The position numbers and the translations under genes were made by a program. A stretch of DNA of 64,000 nt, taken from NCBI GenBank assembly GCA_005768755.1, contig VAFL01000001.1, positions 248,001 to 312,000 on the forward strand, written 5' to 3'. This DNA is from Paracoccus denitrificans. Lineage in GTDB: Bacteria > Pseudomonadota > Alphaproteobacteria > Rhodobacterales > Rhodobacteraceae. Below, piece after piece: positions 43,393-52,112 of the stretch (its first letter is position 1; each line of letters starts with the position of its first letter). The notes under the pieces were generated by a model, which ran no database searches, was not told the origin of the DNA, and saw only the letters and a program-made list of their open reading frames with translations.

Positions 43393-43839
43393 ATGGATAT
43401 TCGCGCGCTAAGATCATCAGACAAGGACCAGTGGCAGGCGCTTTGGCACGGTTACCAGACGTTCTACGGACATGCCGACAGGCCGCAGGCGTTCTTTGAC
43501 ACGGCATTCGCGCGGCTTCTGTCAGACGATCCGGTCGATTTTCAGGGCCTTGTGGCGGATGATGGCGGCAGGCTGCTGGGGTTGACGCATTTCGTCTTTC
43601 ATCCGCATTTGTGGCGGCCCGAAGGTGTCTGCTATCTGCAGGACCTTTTCACCCTTCCCGACACGCGCGGCAAGGGCGTGGGTCGCGCCTTAATCGAGGC
43701 TGTTGCGCAGGCCGCCGAAGCACGCGGCGTGGGTGCAGTCTACTGGCTGACTTCCGAAGACAACTATGCGGGCAGAATGCTGTATGACCGCGTTGCCAGC
43801 CGCACATCCTTCATCAAGTATCAGCGTGACATTTCCTGA
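43393..43839 (+). CDS. GNAT family N-acetyltransferase
   Basis: The 148 residues form a GNAT domain: DIRALRSSDKDQWQALW at the start, CYLQDLFTLPDTRGKGVGRALIEAV with the acetyl-CoA pyrophosphate loop RGKGVGRAL, and VYWLTSEDNYAGRMLYDRV. The substrate is unknown. It starts 4 bases after the MoxR gene and ends 11 bases before aroQ, so the three are probably co-transcribed. Confidence 0.88.
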   Translation: MDIRALRSSDKDQWQALWHGYQTFYGHADRPQAFFDTAFARLLSDDPVDFQGLVADDGGRLLGLTHFVFHPHLWRPEGVCYLQDLFTLPDTRGKGVGRALIEAVAQAAEARGVGAVYWLTSEDNYAGRMLYDRVASRTSFIKYQRDIS

Positions 43840-43850
43840 AAGGGCCAGCC

Positions 43851-44282
43851 TTGAAGACCATTCTTTTGCTGAACGGACCGAACCTGAACCTGCTGGGCAA
43901 GCGACAGCCCGAACATTACGGCCATGAGACGCTTGCCGATGTCGAAGCCCTTGCCCGCGCCAATGTCAGCGATGGGTTCGAAATTGCGGCCCAGCAGTCC
44001 AACTGGGAAGGTCAGCTGATCGACTGGATTCATGAGGCGCGCGGAAACGCCGCGGCCATCGTGATCAATCCGGGCGGGCTAAGCCACACTTCGGTGGCGC
44101 TTCTGGATGCGCTGAATGCCTTTGAGGGTCCGGTGATCGAGGTCCATATCAGCCAGATCCACAAGCGAGAGCCGTTCCGCCATCACTCCTATGTCAGCAA
44201 CCGCGCCGACGCAGTGATCGCAGGATTGGGGATCGACGGCTACGGCGCCGCCGTGCGCCGGATCTGCAAGCTTCTGGGCTGA
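43851..44282 (+). CDS. aroQ: 3-dehydroquinate dehydratase, type II
   Basis: AroQ converts 3-dehydroquinate to 3-dehydroshikimate in the shikimate pathway. The 143 residues have LLLNGPNLNLLGKRQPEHYG with the catalytic Arg and the mobile loop Tyr, INPGGLSHTSVAL, and VIEVHISQIHKREPFRHHS with the catalytic His. It uses a TTG start codon with GAAAGGG six bases upstream. Confidence 0.95.
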   Translation: MKTILLLNGPNLNLLGKRQPEHYGHETLADVEALARANVSDGFEIAAQQSNWEGQLIDWIHEARGNAAAIVINPGGLSHTSVALLDALNAFEGPVIEVHISQIHKREPFRHHSYVSNRADAVIAGLGIDGYGAAVRRICKLLG

Positions 44283-44285
44283 AAA

Positions 44286-44627
44286 TCAGCCGTCGATCCG
44301 CTCAATCTCTCGTTTCAGCTGCGCGCTGACCTTTGCCCAAGCGCTGCTGGCCAGCCGTTCCTTGTGGGCATCAAGCGCCGCTTCATCGGCATAAAGCTCT
44401 TCGATCTGCCAGATCAGCGGATCGTCGGATTGCGCCGTCGCGAAGAACAGACAGCCCGGCTCGGCCCGGCTAAGCGCGACATGCTCGGGCAGGTGATCGA
44501 GGGCGATCTTCATCTGTTCCATATCGGCGCAGATCAGCTTGACCGACAATGCGATCTGACCGGGTTTTGGTTCAGGGCGACCAAGATTGGTCGGTGCCGA
44601 ATGATCGTGCCCGCAAGTGCAGCTCAT
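44286..44627 (-). CDS. ABM-domain protein (putative quinol monooxygenase)
   Basis: The 113 residues begin with a Cys/His-rich leader (SCTCGHDHSAP), then an antibiotic biosynthesis monooxygenase-like alpha/beta domain: LSVKLICADMEQMKIALD, SRAEPGCLFFATAQS and IWQIEELYADEAALDAHK. Small proteins of this type oxidise quinols or handle reactive metabolites, dimerise, and need no cofactor. The leader could bind a metal. It is convergent with aroQ (4 bases apart) and divergent from the catalase-like gene across 287 bases. Confidence 0.8.
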   Translation of the reverse strand: MSCTCGHDHSAPTNLGRPEPKPGQIALSVKLICADMEQMKIALDHLPEHVALSRAEPGCLFFATAQSDDPLIWQIEELYADEAALDAHKERLASSAWAKVSAQLKREIERIDG

Positions 44628-44914
44628 GGGGGAAGGCTCCGATTGAAAATATGTCGACGTCGCACCCATCAGAACGCATCCAGTCGTTCCGGGCAAGTCG
44701 AAGCAACCATTATCGCCAGACGATCCGGTCACGGCATACACCCATGCCAAAGAACATGGCTGCCGCAGCGGGGTGCATCGCCAACATGACGCGAAGTCAT
44801 GGGGCGCGGCCGGAACCGTAGTTTCGAGGAAATCGTTGACTGCTCATATTCCCGACCTGACCACTGGTATTTACCAACCGTCATGGCCGGACCGATCATT
44901 GAAAGGTCCATCCC

Positions 44915-46000
44915 ATGCAACCCATACGCTTCACGCCCGAAATCGAGCATGAGTCCGAAGACGAGCCGCAAATGGTGCGCGACATCGTCGAGCAGATGAA
45001 TACAAGCGCGCGCAAGGCTTTCGAACATCATCGTCACGCCCATCGCGACGCCCATGCAAAATCTCATGCGATCCTGAAGGGCGAAATGACGGTTCACGGC
45101 GATCTGCCACCGGAACTTGCGCAGGGTATTTTCGCGCAGGCCCAGAGTTTTGAGGTCGTTGCCAGGCTGTCCTCGGCACCTGGCGACATCCATTCCGATG
45201 AGGTGCCCGCGCCGCGGGGCTTTGCCATCAAGGTGCTGAATGTGCCGGGGCAGCGCCTGTCGCCTGAAATCGACGGGGCCAATCAGGATTTCCTGATGGT
45301 GAACTTTCCGGTTCTGGCGTTTGGCACTATTCCGAAATACCAGAAGATGCTGGGCCTGCTGGAAAAGAACGCGCATGCCCCGGATTTCTTCCAGCGTCTT
45401 GTTGCCGGGGTGGCGCGCGGTGCAAAGGACATGGTCGAAGCGGTCGGCAAGGTGCCCGGCGCCACGCTGGAGGGGCTTGCGCGCGACAATAACCACCCGC
45501 TTGGCGAAACCTATCACACCCAGGCGGCGATACGTTTCGGCGACTACAGTGCCAAGCTGTCGCTGGCCCCGAAATCATCTGCGGTGCGCGCGCTGACCGG
45601 TCAGCCGGTGGATGATGTCGAATATTCCACGATGCGCGACGTGATCGGGCAGTTCTTCAAGCACGACGGTGCCGAATATGAATTGCGTGCACAGCTTTGC
45701 ACCGATCCCGAGGCGATGCCGGTAGAGGACGCGGCCGTGCTGTGGTCCGAGGATGCGTCGCCCCACCGCACGCTCGCCACATTGCGCTTTGGCACACAGG
45801 ACCCCTACAGCCCGCCGCGACAGGTCTTTGGCGATGACGTGCTGTCCTTCAATCCGTGGAACGGGGTCGCGGCGCACCAGCCGCTGGGTGGCATCATGCG
45901 CATCCGTCGCGCCGCTTACGAAAGGTCGAGCAGTTATCGCCACATCCAGAACGACCGCCCCCGGATCGAGCCGCAGGCCCTTTCCGATATTCCCGATTGA
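44915..46000 (+). CDS. Small catalase-related heme protein (SrpA-type)
   Basis: The 361 residues match the catalase-like family without the C-terminal part of full catalases. The distal His is His61 in MTVHGDLPPELAQG, followed by VVARLSSAPGDIH and APRGFAIKVLNVPG. Near the end, RRAAYERSSSYRHIQN supplies the probable axial Tyr. Relatives act on organic hydroperoxides, sometimes rearranging fatty acid hydroperoxides. A ribosome site AAAGG precedes the ATG. It is the first gene of a three-gene run with a DABB-like protein and a DyP peroxidase. Confidence 0.88.
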   Translation: MQPIRFTPEIEHESEDEPQMVRDIVEQMNTSARKAFEHHRHAHRDAHAKSHAILKGEMTVHGDLPPELAQGIFAQAQSFEVVARLSSAPGDIHSDEVPAPRGFAIKVLNVPGQRLSPEIDGANQDFLMVNFPVLAFGTIPKYQKMLGLLEKNAHAPDFFQRLVAGVARGAKDMVEAVGKVPGATLEGLARDNNHPLGETYHTQAAIRFGDYSAKLSLAPKSSAVRALTGQPVDDVEYSTMRDVIGQFFKHDGAEYELRAQLCTDPEAMPVEDAAVLWSEDASPHRTLATLRFGTQDPYSPPRQVFGDDVLSFNPWNGVAAHQPLGGIMRIRRAAYERSSSYRHIQNDRPRIEPQALSDIPD

Positions 46001-46024
46001 ACCTCCCGCTCAAAGGAAAACACC

Positions 46025-46720
46025 ATGACCCAGAGCAACGACCCCCGCCTTGCCGATGAAACGAGGTCCGAAGAAATTCGCCGCCGCGCGAAAGAGCTTG
46101 CAGCCGATCTGCCGCAACTGGCCAAGATCGCGCTGGAAAGCATGATCCGCGACCACAATCCCGACTATAAGGGCAGTGCGGTCAAGGCAGGTCGCGCCGG
46201 CATGCAGTCGGGCAATGTCTCGGAATTGACTGCCATTGCAAAGTTGAAGCCGGGCGGTGCGGACCGTCTGCGGCGCATTTTCGATCTGACCCATGGCAAT
46301 ATGGACGGCGCACAGCGGGTCTCGACGCTTCACGACATGCGCTTCGTTTTCTTTGATGACGACACACGCATCCTGTTTGCCACCACATATGACGGCGATT
46401 GGGACACTTATATCAACGACTTCGCTACCAAGATTCCGGGGCTGATGGATCTTCTGTTCGCCAATGTCGAGGGATGGCCGGGCATCGACAGCCCCGATGT
46501 GAAAGACTTCATTGCTGATCATCAGATAGACGCCGCGGGTTGGTTTGTCGCCAATCCCCAGGTCACGGTGGTCGATACGCGCCGCTATCAGCGGATGGAA
46601 CATGCGCTGGAGGCGTTCCTGGAAAAGGCCCGGACGAACAATGACATGGACCCGACCACGCGCAAGGCACTGGACGAATTGAGCACCGCTATCGCGCAGC
46701 CCGAAGGGGTGGATTACTGA
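46025..46720 (+). CDS. Hypothetical protein in peroxidase operon (DABB-like region)
   Basis: The 231 residues have a charged helical N-terminus, a central segment with TLHDMRFVFFDDDTRILFATTYDG followed by TYINDFATKIPGLMDLL, and a helical tail; the longest stretches are given here only in part. The DxxRFVFFDD and LFATTYDGDWDTY patterns recur in proteins found beside or fused to heme peroxidases and suggest a dimeric alpha/beta barrel fold. No catalytic residues can be assigned. It lies 24 bases after the catalase-like gene and 1 base before the DyP gene, so it probably works with them. Confidence 0.65.
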   Translation: MTQSNDPRLADETRSEEIRRRAKELAADLPQLAKIALESMIRDHNPDYKGSAVKAGRAGMQSGNVSELTAIAKLKPGGADRLRRIFDLTHGNMDGAQRVSTLHDMRFVFFDDDTRILFATTYDGDWDTYINDFATKIPGLMDLLFANVEGWPGIDSPDVKDFIADHQIDAAGWFVANPQVTVVDTRRYQRMEHALEAFLEKARTNNDMDPTTRKALDELSTAIAQPEGVDY

Positions 46721-46721
46721 C

Positions 46722-48095
46722 ATGGGTATTCTTCAGGATCTTGCCGCCCGCTTTCGTTCTGAAAAGGTGAAACTGCAACTCGATGACATCCAGGCCCTGA
46801 TCCTGCGGTCGCGGCCTGAACCCTATGTCGGCATTCACACGATGATTCATGTCGACGACGCCGCGGGTGGCCGCGACTTGCTGCGACGCCTTGCCGATCA
46901 CGTGCCGGCTGCCTCTGGCTGGACCGATGAACTTGAATCGTGGACCGGTGTCGCGATCAGTTATGAAGGATTGAAGGCGCTTGGCCTTCCGGAAACGTCG
47001 CTCAGCACCTTTCCGCTTGCCTTCCAGCAGGGCATGGCCGGCCGTGCCGAGCAACTGCGCGACAGTGGCGAAAATGCGCCCGAAACCTGGGAGGACGCCT
47101 TTCAGCCCGGCAATTGCCATATCGCCCTGACCATTTATGCGCGCAATGACAGCGCGCTCGATCAGGTGCTGGCTAAGGCAGAGGCCGAGTTTGACAAATC
47201 CACTGGCGTGACAATCGTCGGAACGCACCGCTTCGGTGCTGATGAAGACGCGAAAAATCCGTTCGGCTTTCGCGACAGCATTTCGCAACCGCTTGTCGAT
47301 GGCAGCGGCGTGGACGCTCTGCCCGGACAGGAACGCGCGATCGCACCCGGCGAATTCATCCTTGGGGAAAACAGCGAAACCGGCAGCCCGCTTGCCATGC
47401 CTGAACCTGAACCGCTGGGTCGCAACGGCTCATTTATCGTCCTGCGCAAGTACCAAAGCAGGGTTGGCGCCTTCAACGACTTCCTGCGCGACCAATCCCC
47501 CGACGAATCCGAGCAGGATTACATTGCCGCAAAGATGTTCGGTCGCTGGCAAAGCGGGGCGCCCCTGCCACTCGCGCCCGAAAGGGACGATCCTGAACTT
47601 GGCGCGGACCCCACGCGGAACAACGATTTTACCTATGAGGATGACCATCGCGGACTTGTCTGTCCGCATGCGGCGCATATGCGCCGGCTCAACCCGCGCG
47701 ACAGTCAGTTAACCATTCTGACCGATGTGAACATCCACCGGATCATTCGCCGATCCTCGACCTTCGGACCGAAGTGGACCCGCGATGTCGGCGCGGAAGC
47801 GGATGCGCAGGAAGATCGCGGACTGTTCTTCATCTTCATCAGCGCGCGCGCATTCGACACGATCGAGTTCCTGCAGCAGGAATGGATCAACCGGGGCAAT
47901 TTCGTGGACCTGGGCGAAGAACGCGATCCGATCGTCGGCCTGCATGAAGAACCGGGCAGCTTTACCATCCCAGAGACACCGGTGCGCAGGAAGGTAGACG
48001 GGGTCACGACCTTCAACCGTCTGCGCGGCGGTGAATACATGTTCATGCCGTCGCTGACCGCATTGCGTTGGATCGGCGAGGCCGGCTGGGAATAG
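46722..48095 (+). CDS. DyP-type heme peroxidase
   Basis: The 457 residues show the DyP fold: the distal Asp185 in NPFGFRDSISQPLVDG and the proximal heme His319 in CPHAAHMRRLNPRD. The usual GxxDG motif reads GFRDS, so Gly is replaced by Ser after the Asp. RGLFFIFISARAFDTIEFLQ is the second conserved block. There is no signal peptide, so it is cytoplasmic or carried in a compartment. It ends the catalase-like operon and is followed by a strong terminator. Confidence 0.9.
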   Translation: MGILQDLAARFRSEKVKLQLDDIQALILRSRPEPYVGIHTMIHVDDAAGGRDLLRRLADHVPAASGWTDELESWTGVAISYEGLKALGLPETSLSTFPLAFQQGMAGRAEQLRDSGENAPETWEDAFQPGNCHIALTIYARNDSALDQVLAKAEAEFDKSTGVTIVGTHRFGADEDAKNPFGFRDSISQPLVDGSGVDALPGQERAIAPGEFILGENSETGSPLAMPEPEPLGRNGSFIVLRKYQSRVGAFNDFLRDQSPDESEQDYIAAKMFGRWQSGAPLPLAPERDDPELGADPTRNNDFTYEDDHRGLVCPHAAHMRRLNPRDSQLTILTDVNIHRIIRRSSTFGPKWTRDVGAEADAQEDRGLFFIFISARAFDTIEFLQQEWINRGNFVDLGEERDPIVGLHEEPGSFTIPETPVRRKVDGVTTFNRLRGGEYMFMPSLTALRWIGEAGWE

Positions 48096-48125
48096 CTGGT
48101 CACGGCGCGGCACCATTTCAAAGAT

Positions 48126-48162
48126 CGGCCCGGCAAGCCATCATCGCCTGCCGGGCCGTTTT
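48126..48162 (+). terminator. Rho-independent terminator after the DyP gene
   Basis: A perfect 10-bp stem (48126-48135 with 48149-48158) with a 13-base loop and a TTTT tail (48159-48162) lies 30 bases after the stop. Confidence 0.92.
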
Positions 48163-48675
48163 GATCTGACGGATATGTCACGCGAACCGTGCCCCGGTCA
48201 GGCTGCGCCCAACTGCAGCCCCAACCAACCGGCTGGTGTCATTCCCATTCGATTTTTTAATATCTAATAACTAATTCAAAATAATAAAAAAGTTTGTGCG
48301 TTGATCATCCGTCAGGCTGACCTTCAAAAAGTCCGCTCTTGAAATCAAAGAGTTTTTTGGGCCGGCAGCGAGACTCAACATTTCGTTATCTATCGCCGGT
48401 GTCGGAAGTTACTCGTATATCGGCTGCGAGTTGGCAAAGTGCTCGATGAAACTCCCTCTTGCATCTTTTGAAACGCTGTTGGCCCGTGCGCAGGTGCGAG
48501 GCGAAATCAGGGGCGGAGATGTTTGGGCACAGAGTTCTCGATCCTTGGCCCCGTTCTGGCAGGAATCCATTTCACCGAAATTCGGGCGACGGGGTCGACG
48601 AGCGCATTATGTGCAGGATGCTATGACCGACGCCGCAACGAAAGCCGAGACAGTTCGTTATTCGGCCGATACACT
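48163..48675. other. Gene-poor AT-rich segment between convergent operons
   Basis: About 510 bases hold no gene that I can support. At about 48240-48300 there is a stretch of A and T runs quite unlike the surrounding sequence. Short open frames at 48431-48682 and 48523-48822 lack a ribosome site, resemble no family and run into the ureohydrolase gene on the other strand. The segment could be a remnant of transferred DNA. Confidence 0.5.
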
Positions 48676-49695
48676 TCAGTGACTGGCAATGAGGCTTATA
48701 ATCTCAAAAAGTACTTGAGCAGCGATACGGGCAGTCGCGTCATTTGCGTCATATTGCGGTGCGACCTCCACCACGTCGCCCCCGACGAGATTGATGCCCC
48801 GCAGACCTCTCAACAGATGTAACGCTTCGCGCGGAGACAGTCCTCCGACCTCGGGTGTGCCTGTGCCGGGGGCGAATGCAGGGTCGATGGCGTCGATGTC
48901 GAAGGACAGATAGGTCGGTCCATCGCCCACGATCCGTTTCGCGCGTTCAACGATCGCTGGGATGCCCAACCCGTCGATCTCCTCGGCATGGATGACGGTC
49001 ATGCCGGAAGCATACGAAAACTCCCACAAATATTCCGCAGCGCCGCGAATTCCGATCTGAATGGTCCGCTGTGGGTCCAGCACGCCGTCCAGCACCGCGT
49101 TTCGCATCGGCCCGCCGTGGTGGAACTTGGTGCCATCGGTCTTGCCGCCTGTGTCGCAATGGGCGTCGATATGGATCAACCCAACCGGCCCGTGCCGACC
49201 GACCGCGCGCAAGACCGGGTGCGTCACGGAATGATCGCCGCCGACCGACAGGGGCAGCGCACCCGCATCCATGATCGCCGCGATATGGGCCTCGATATCC
49301 CGGTGACTTTGCGCAAGATCGTAACGGCTGGTGAATGGGCAGTCACCGATATCCGCCACCACCAATTCCTGCAGCGGCAAGCAATCCAGCGCATGGTTGT
49401 AGGGACCGATCCGGTCAACCATACGCACGGCGCGGGGTCCGAAGCGGGTGCCCGAGCGATTGGTGACACCCAGATCCATGGGCAATCCGGTAAGCGCAAC
49501 CCTAAGGCCGTCCGGGCCGGGTCGATAGGGCGCACCAAGCAATGTCGGAATGCCGGCCCAGGGCATGGCGCGCTTGCCGCCTTCGCCCCGTAATTTGTCA
49601 CCTATGTTCGCAAATCGCGAGTCATGGATGCGGTCGCCGTTTTCGCCACCGAACTTCTCTCGCAGCTGGTTCAGGTGGTTCTGATCAAAAGCCAT
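48676..49695 (-). CDS. Ureohydrolase (agmatinase/guanidinobutyrase family)
   Basis: The 339 residues belong to the arginase superfamily, binuclear Mn or Ni enzymes that release urea from guanidino compounds. All metal ligands are present: GGDHSVTHP, IHIDAHCDTG and SFDIDAIDPAFAPGTGTPE. NRSGTRFGPRAVR is typical of the agmatinase/guanidinobutyrase branch. About 60 residues precede the core. It is usually annotated speB, but the neighbours (ABC transporter, ArgH-like lyase, MmgE/PrpD) argue for a catabolic guanidino substrate; relatives also include guanidine hydrolase. ATG at 49695 has CAGGAG upstream. Confidence 0.9.
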   Translation of the reverse strand: MAFDQNHLNQLREKFGGENGDRIHDSRFANIGDKLRGEGGKRAMPWAGIPTLLGAPYRPGPDGLRVALTGLPMDLGVTNRSGTRFGPRAVRMVDRIGPYNHALDCLPLQELVVADIGDCPFTSRYDLAQSHRDIEAHIAAIMDAGALPLSVGGDHSVTHPVLRAVGRHGPVGLIHIDAHCDTGGKTDGTKFHHGGPMRNAVLDGVLDPQRTIQIGIRGAAEYLWEFSYASGMTVIHAEEIDGLGIPAIVERAKRIVGDGPTYLSFDIDAIDPAFAPGTGTPEVGGLSPREALHLLRGLRGINLVGGDVVEVAPQYDANDATARIAAQVLFEIISLIASH

Positions 49696-49774
49696 GGCAC
49701 GCTCCTGCGGCGCGGAGTGACATTGCATCCGGGCAGCGCCGTGTGCACCGGGATGGTGTGCGTTGGGGTGAATA

Positions 49775-50644
49775 TCATCTGGCCCGCTCGTTCGCTTCAA
49801 AATGTTCGGTGATCTGCCGGCCCGTGGCGATCCAGACATCGTCGCGTTTGGCGATCTCGGCCAGGAAATCGCGCAGGATCCGCCAGCGCATCGGGCGGCC
49901 GGATACTTGCGGATGCAGCACCATCGTGGTGACGCCGCCCCAGTCGTGGGTGCCTTCGAACTCCTCTCGCCAGATGGGCAGGATCGCGTCGCGCCCGAAG
50001 ATGGGCCGGGAATCAAGACGGCTTGTCATGCCGAAATTCCAGTCGTCGAAGGCATAATTCACGGGGATCTCGATCGGGCCGGGTCGACCATCCGCAAGCT
50101 GGTGACGGTAGGGGCGGATGTCGTCGCGGAACGAACTGGAATAGCGGATTCCGCGATCGCTGAGATATGCCAGCAGTTCGGGGAAGTTCTCGCCCGAGGG
50201 GGCGCGGTATCCGACTGGCGTGACGCCCAATCTGCTGCGCAGTGCGTCCAGCCCGCGGTCGATTTCTTCATACGCGTCTTCCAGACGGTTGCGGTCGGGA
50301 CATTTGTGCAGATAACCGTGATGCCCGATTTCATGGCCTGCCGCGACGATGGGCTCACAGGCGGCGGTATGGGCTTCGGCCGTCCAGCCGGGGATGAAAA
50401 AGGTTGCATTCAGGCCCAGGTCGTCCAGCATCTCCACTATCTTCGCGATGCCGACCCGTTCGTCGTAACCGCCATGAGAGGTCGTCACCATCCGGTCCAC
50501 GTTTTCCGGTCGGTTGCCGATCCATGCGGTTTCCGCATCGACGTCGAAGCCAATGAACAGGGCACTTTTCTTTCCGTCCGGCCACGCGAAGGCCGGGGCT
50601 GGCGGTGCAGGGTTCAGGGGACGCGGCGTCAGGTCATGGGTCAT
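49775..50644 (-). CDS. Polysaccharide deacetylase family protein (HpPgdA/allantoinase-like)
   Basis: The 289 residues form a NodB-type deacetylase domain: metal-binding Asp in FIGFDVDAETAW, histidines in GHEIGHHGYLHKCP, the arginine motif YRAPSGENFPELL, and the late His in TTMVLHPQVSGRP. The opening FAWPDGKKSALFIGFDVDAE resembles Helicobacter PgdA and its relatives, which include cyclic imide hydrolases and PuuE allantoinase, rather than secreted chitin or peptidoglycan deacetylases; no signal peptide is seen. A small-molecule ring-opening hydrolase is therefore likely here. The ATG at 50644 has a GAGGA site overlapping the stop of the preceding gene. Confidence 0.85.
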   Translation of the reverse strand: MTHDLTPRPLNPAPPAPAFAWPDGKKSALFIGFDVDAETAWIGNRPENVDRMVTTSHGGYDERVGIAKIVEMLDDLGLNATFFIPGWTAEAHTAACEPIVAAGHEIGHHGYLHKCPDRNRLEDAYEEIDRGLDALRSRLGVTPVGYRAPSGENFPELLAYLSDRGIRYSSSFRDDIRPYRHQLADGRPGPIEIPVNYAFDDWNFGMTSRLDSRPIFGRDAILPIWREEFEGTHDWGGVTTMVLHPQVSGRPMRWRILRDFLAEIAKRDDVWIATGRQITEHFEANERAR

Positions 50645-50651
50645 GCGATCC

Positions 50652-52058
50652 TCAGGAAAATATCGGGCGGCTCAGTCCGTTGGCGGTCAGAAGGGTCATC
50701 AGCTTCCAGCAATCGGGCTGTTCTTCGATCGTTGTCAGAAACGCCGCCAACCTGCTGTATTGATCCGCATCCAGAACCATCCCGGCAAGCGTATCGAACT
50801 TCTCGCGGATGGCCGTGTCGCGCATCGGGCGTTCGGAAGATCCTGTCGCACGCGGGACCATGTGGCTGGTTTGGCTGCCGTCCGAAAAGGTCAGGGTCAC
50901 GATGGGTTCGCTCATCTGTTCCATCGCGGGGTCAGGATGAAAGCGGATCTGCGGCAGGAAGCTGGCAATGCGTGGGTCGCGGCGGGCCTTGGCCGCATAT
51001 TGTGACAGCCCAACCTCGCCAAAGATCTTTTGCGCCGCCAAGGCGTAGCCAAGGCTCATTTGCGCGCCGGCCAGCGTGTCCAGCTGTGCTTTGCCACACA
51101 TGTCCATCAGGAAGGGGCTAAGCCGCAAGTCAATGGTGGCGACCTCTGCCGCTGACACACCCCGTTCGGCCAGCATGTCGGCAACGGCATCAATCGCCGA
51201 ATGCGCCCCCCGGCAGGCAGCATAAGGCTTCAGCGAGGCGCGTTCGATCTTCCAGTCCTGTCCGAGGTTTGATGAAAGCTCGACAGGTTTGGCCTCGACT
51301 CGCGCATAGCTTCGGAAAAATCCGCCCCAGACATCGTCGAAAACACAAGAGGGGCCCTTGATCCCGGCGCGCGCCAGATCTGCCGCCAGCAATCCACCTT
51401 CTGCCGCGCGCCCGGCATGGATTTTCTTCGCCTGACTGCCGTCGTGGATGAATGCCCACAGCCCTGACGAAAAGCTGGTCGCAAGCGTGATCGCGTGATG
51501 CGTCATCTGACGGTCATAGCGGCGCAGGCGTGAAACCGCCGCAGCAGCCGCCAGTGTCCCGCAAGTCCCGGTCGAATGCCAGCCAGCGCCGTTATGCACG
51601 CCGTAACCGCCCGAAGCGTCAAGGATGCGCCGTCCGACCTCGTATCCCGCACAAAGCGCCGCCAGAAAATCCGCGCCATTGACCGATCCATCGGAACCGG
51701 AAAGTGCGGCCAGTAGCGCGGGCAGAACAACCGCGCCTGTGTGATCGCAGCCCCCGGAATCGTCCAGTTCGAACACATGGGCAGCGATGCCATTGACTAA
51801 TGCTGCATCGCGGGCCGCAGCAGGTTGGCAAGTTCCCAGCAGGAATGCCGGACCCGTAGCAGCGATAATTTGCGCTGCCCGAAACTCTGTAGAGCGGGTG
51901 CCAGCGAGCGCTGCGCCAACGGTGTCCATCAGGTGCAGCTTCAATCGGTGGCGGATATGGGATGGGATTTCATCGGCGCGCAGCCCTGCGCAAAACGCTG
52001 CCAACGCTTCGCTGTGGGCAGGGGCAGTTTCGGCGGTCTTGGCTGTATCTGCTTTCAT
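50652..52058 (-). CDS. MmgE/PrpD family protein
   Basis: The 468 residues match MmgE/PrpD: LKLHLMDTVGAALAGT, NGIAAHVFELDDSG with conserved His and Asp, SLKPYAACRGAHSAIDAV, and FHPDPAMEQMSEP. The family includes 2-methylcitrate dehydratase, cis-aconitate decarboxylase and iminodisuccinate epimerase. No methylcitrate genes are present, while an ArgH-type lyase and amino acid transporter are, which fits the epimerase-type role on an N-substituted dicarboxylate. ATG at 52058 is chosen over GTG at 52067; both lack a strong ribosome site. Confidence 0.9.
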   Translation of the reverse strand: MKADTAKTAETAPAHSEALAAFCAGLRADEIPSHIRHRLKLHLMDTVGAALAGTRSTEFRAAQIIAATGPAFLLGTCQPAAARDAALVNGIAAHVFELDDSGGCDHTGAVVLPALLAALSGSDGSVNGADFLAALCAGYEVGRRILDASGGYGVHNGAGWHSTGTCGTLAAAAAVSRLRRYDRQMTHHAITLATSFSSGLWAFIHDGSQAKKIHAGRAAEGGLLAADLARAGIKGPSCVFDDVWGGFFRSYARVEAKPVELSSNLGQDWKIERASLKPYAACRGAHSAIDAVADMLAERGVSAAEVATIDLRLSPFLMDMCGKAQLDTLAGAQMSLGYALAAQKIFGEVGLSQYAAKARRDPRIASFLPQIRFHPDPAMEQMSEPIVTLTFSDGSQTSHMVPRATGSSERPMRDTAIREKFDTLAGMVLDADQYSRLAAFLTTIEEQPDCWKLMTLLTANGLSRPIFS

Positions 52059-52112
52059 GGTCCGCACCCGGGAAAGATGGGCGGCCCCGACCTGCGCCGG
52101 GGCCGCTTCGTA

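Noticed and set aside
48431..48822. Two short plus-strand open frames before the ureohydrolase
   Set aside because: They have no ribosome site, no family resemblance, and partly overlap the end of a real gene.
49802..51121. A 439-residue plus-strand open frame across the deacetylase and MmgE/PrpD genes
   Set aside because: It is antisense to genes with intact catalytic motifs.
50652..52058. 2-methylcitrate dehydratase (prpD) as the precise function
   Set aside because: Family match is general; no methylcitrate cycle gene lies nearby, so a specific prpD call is not justified.
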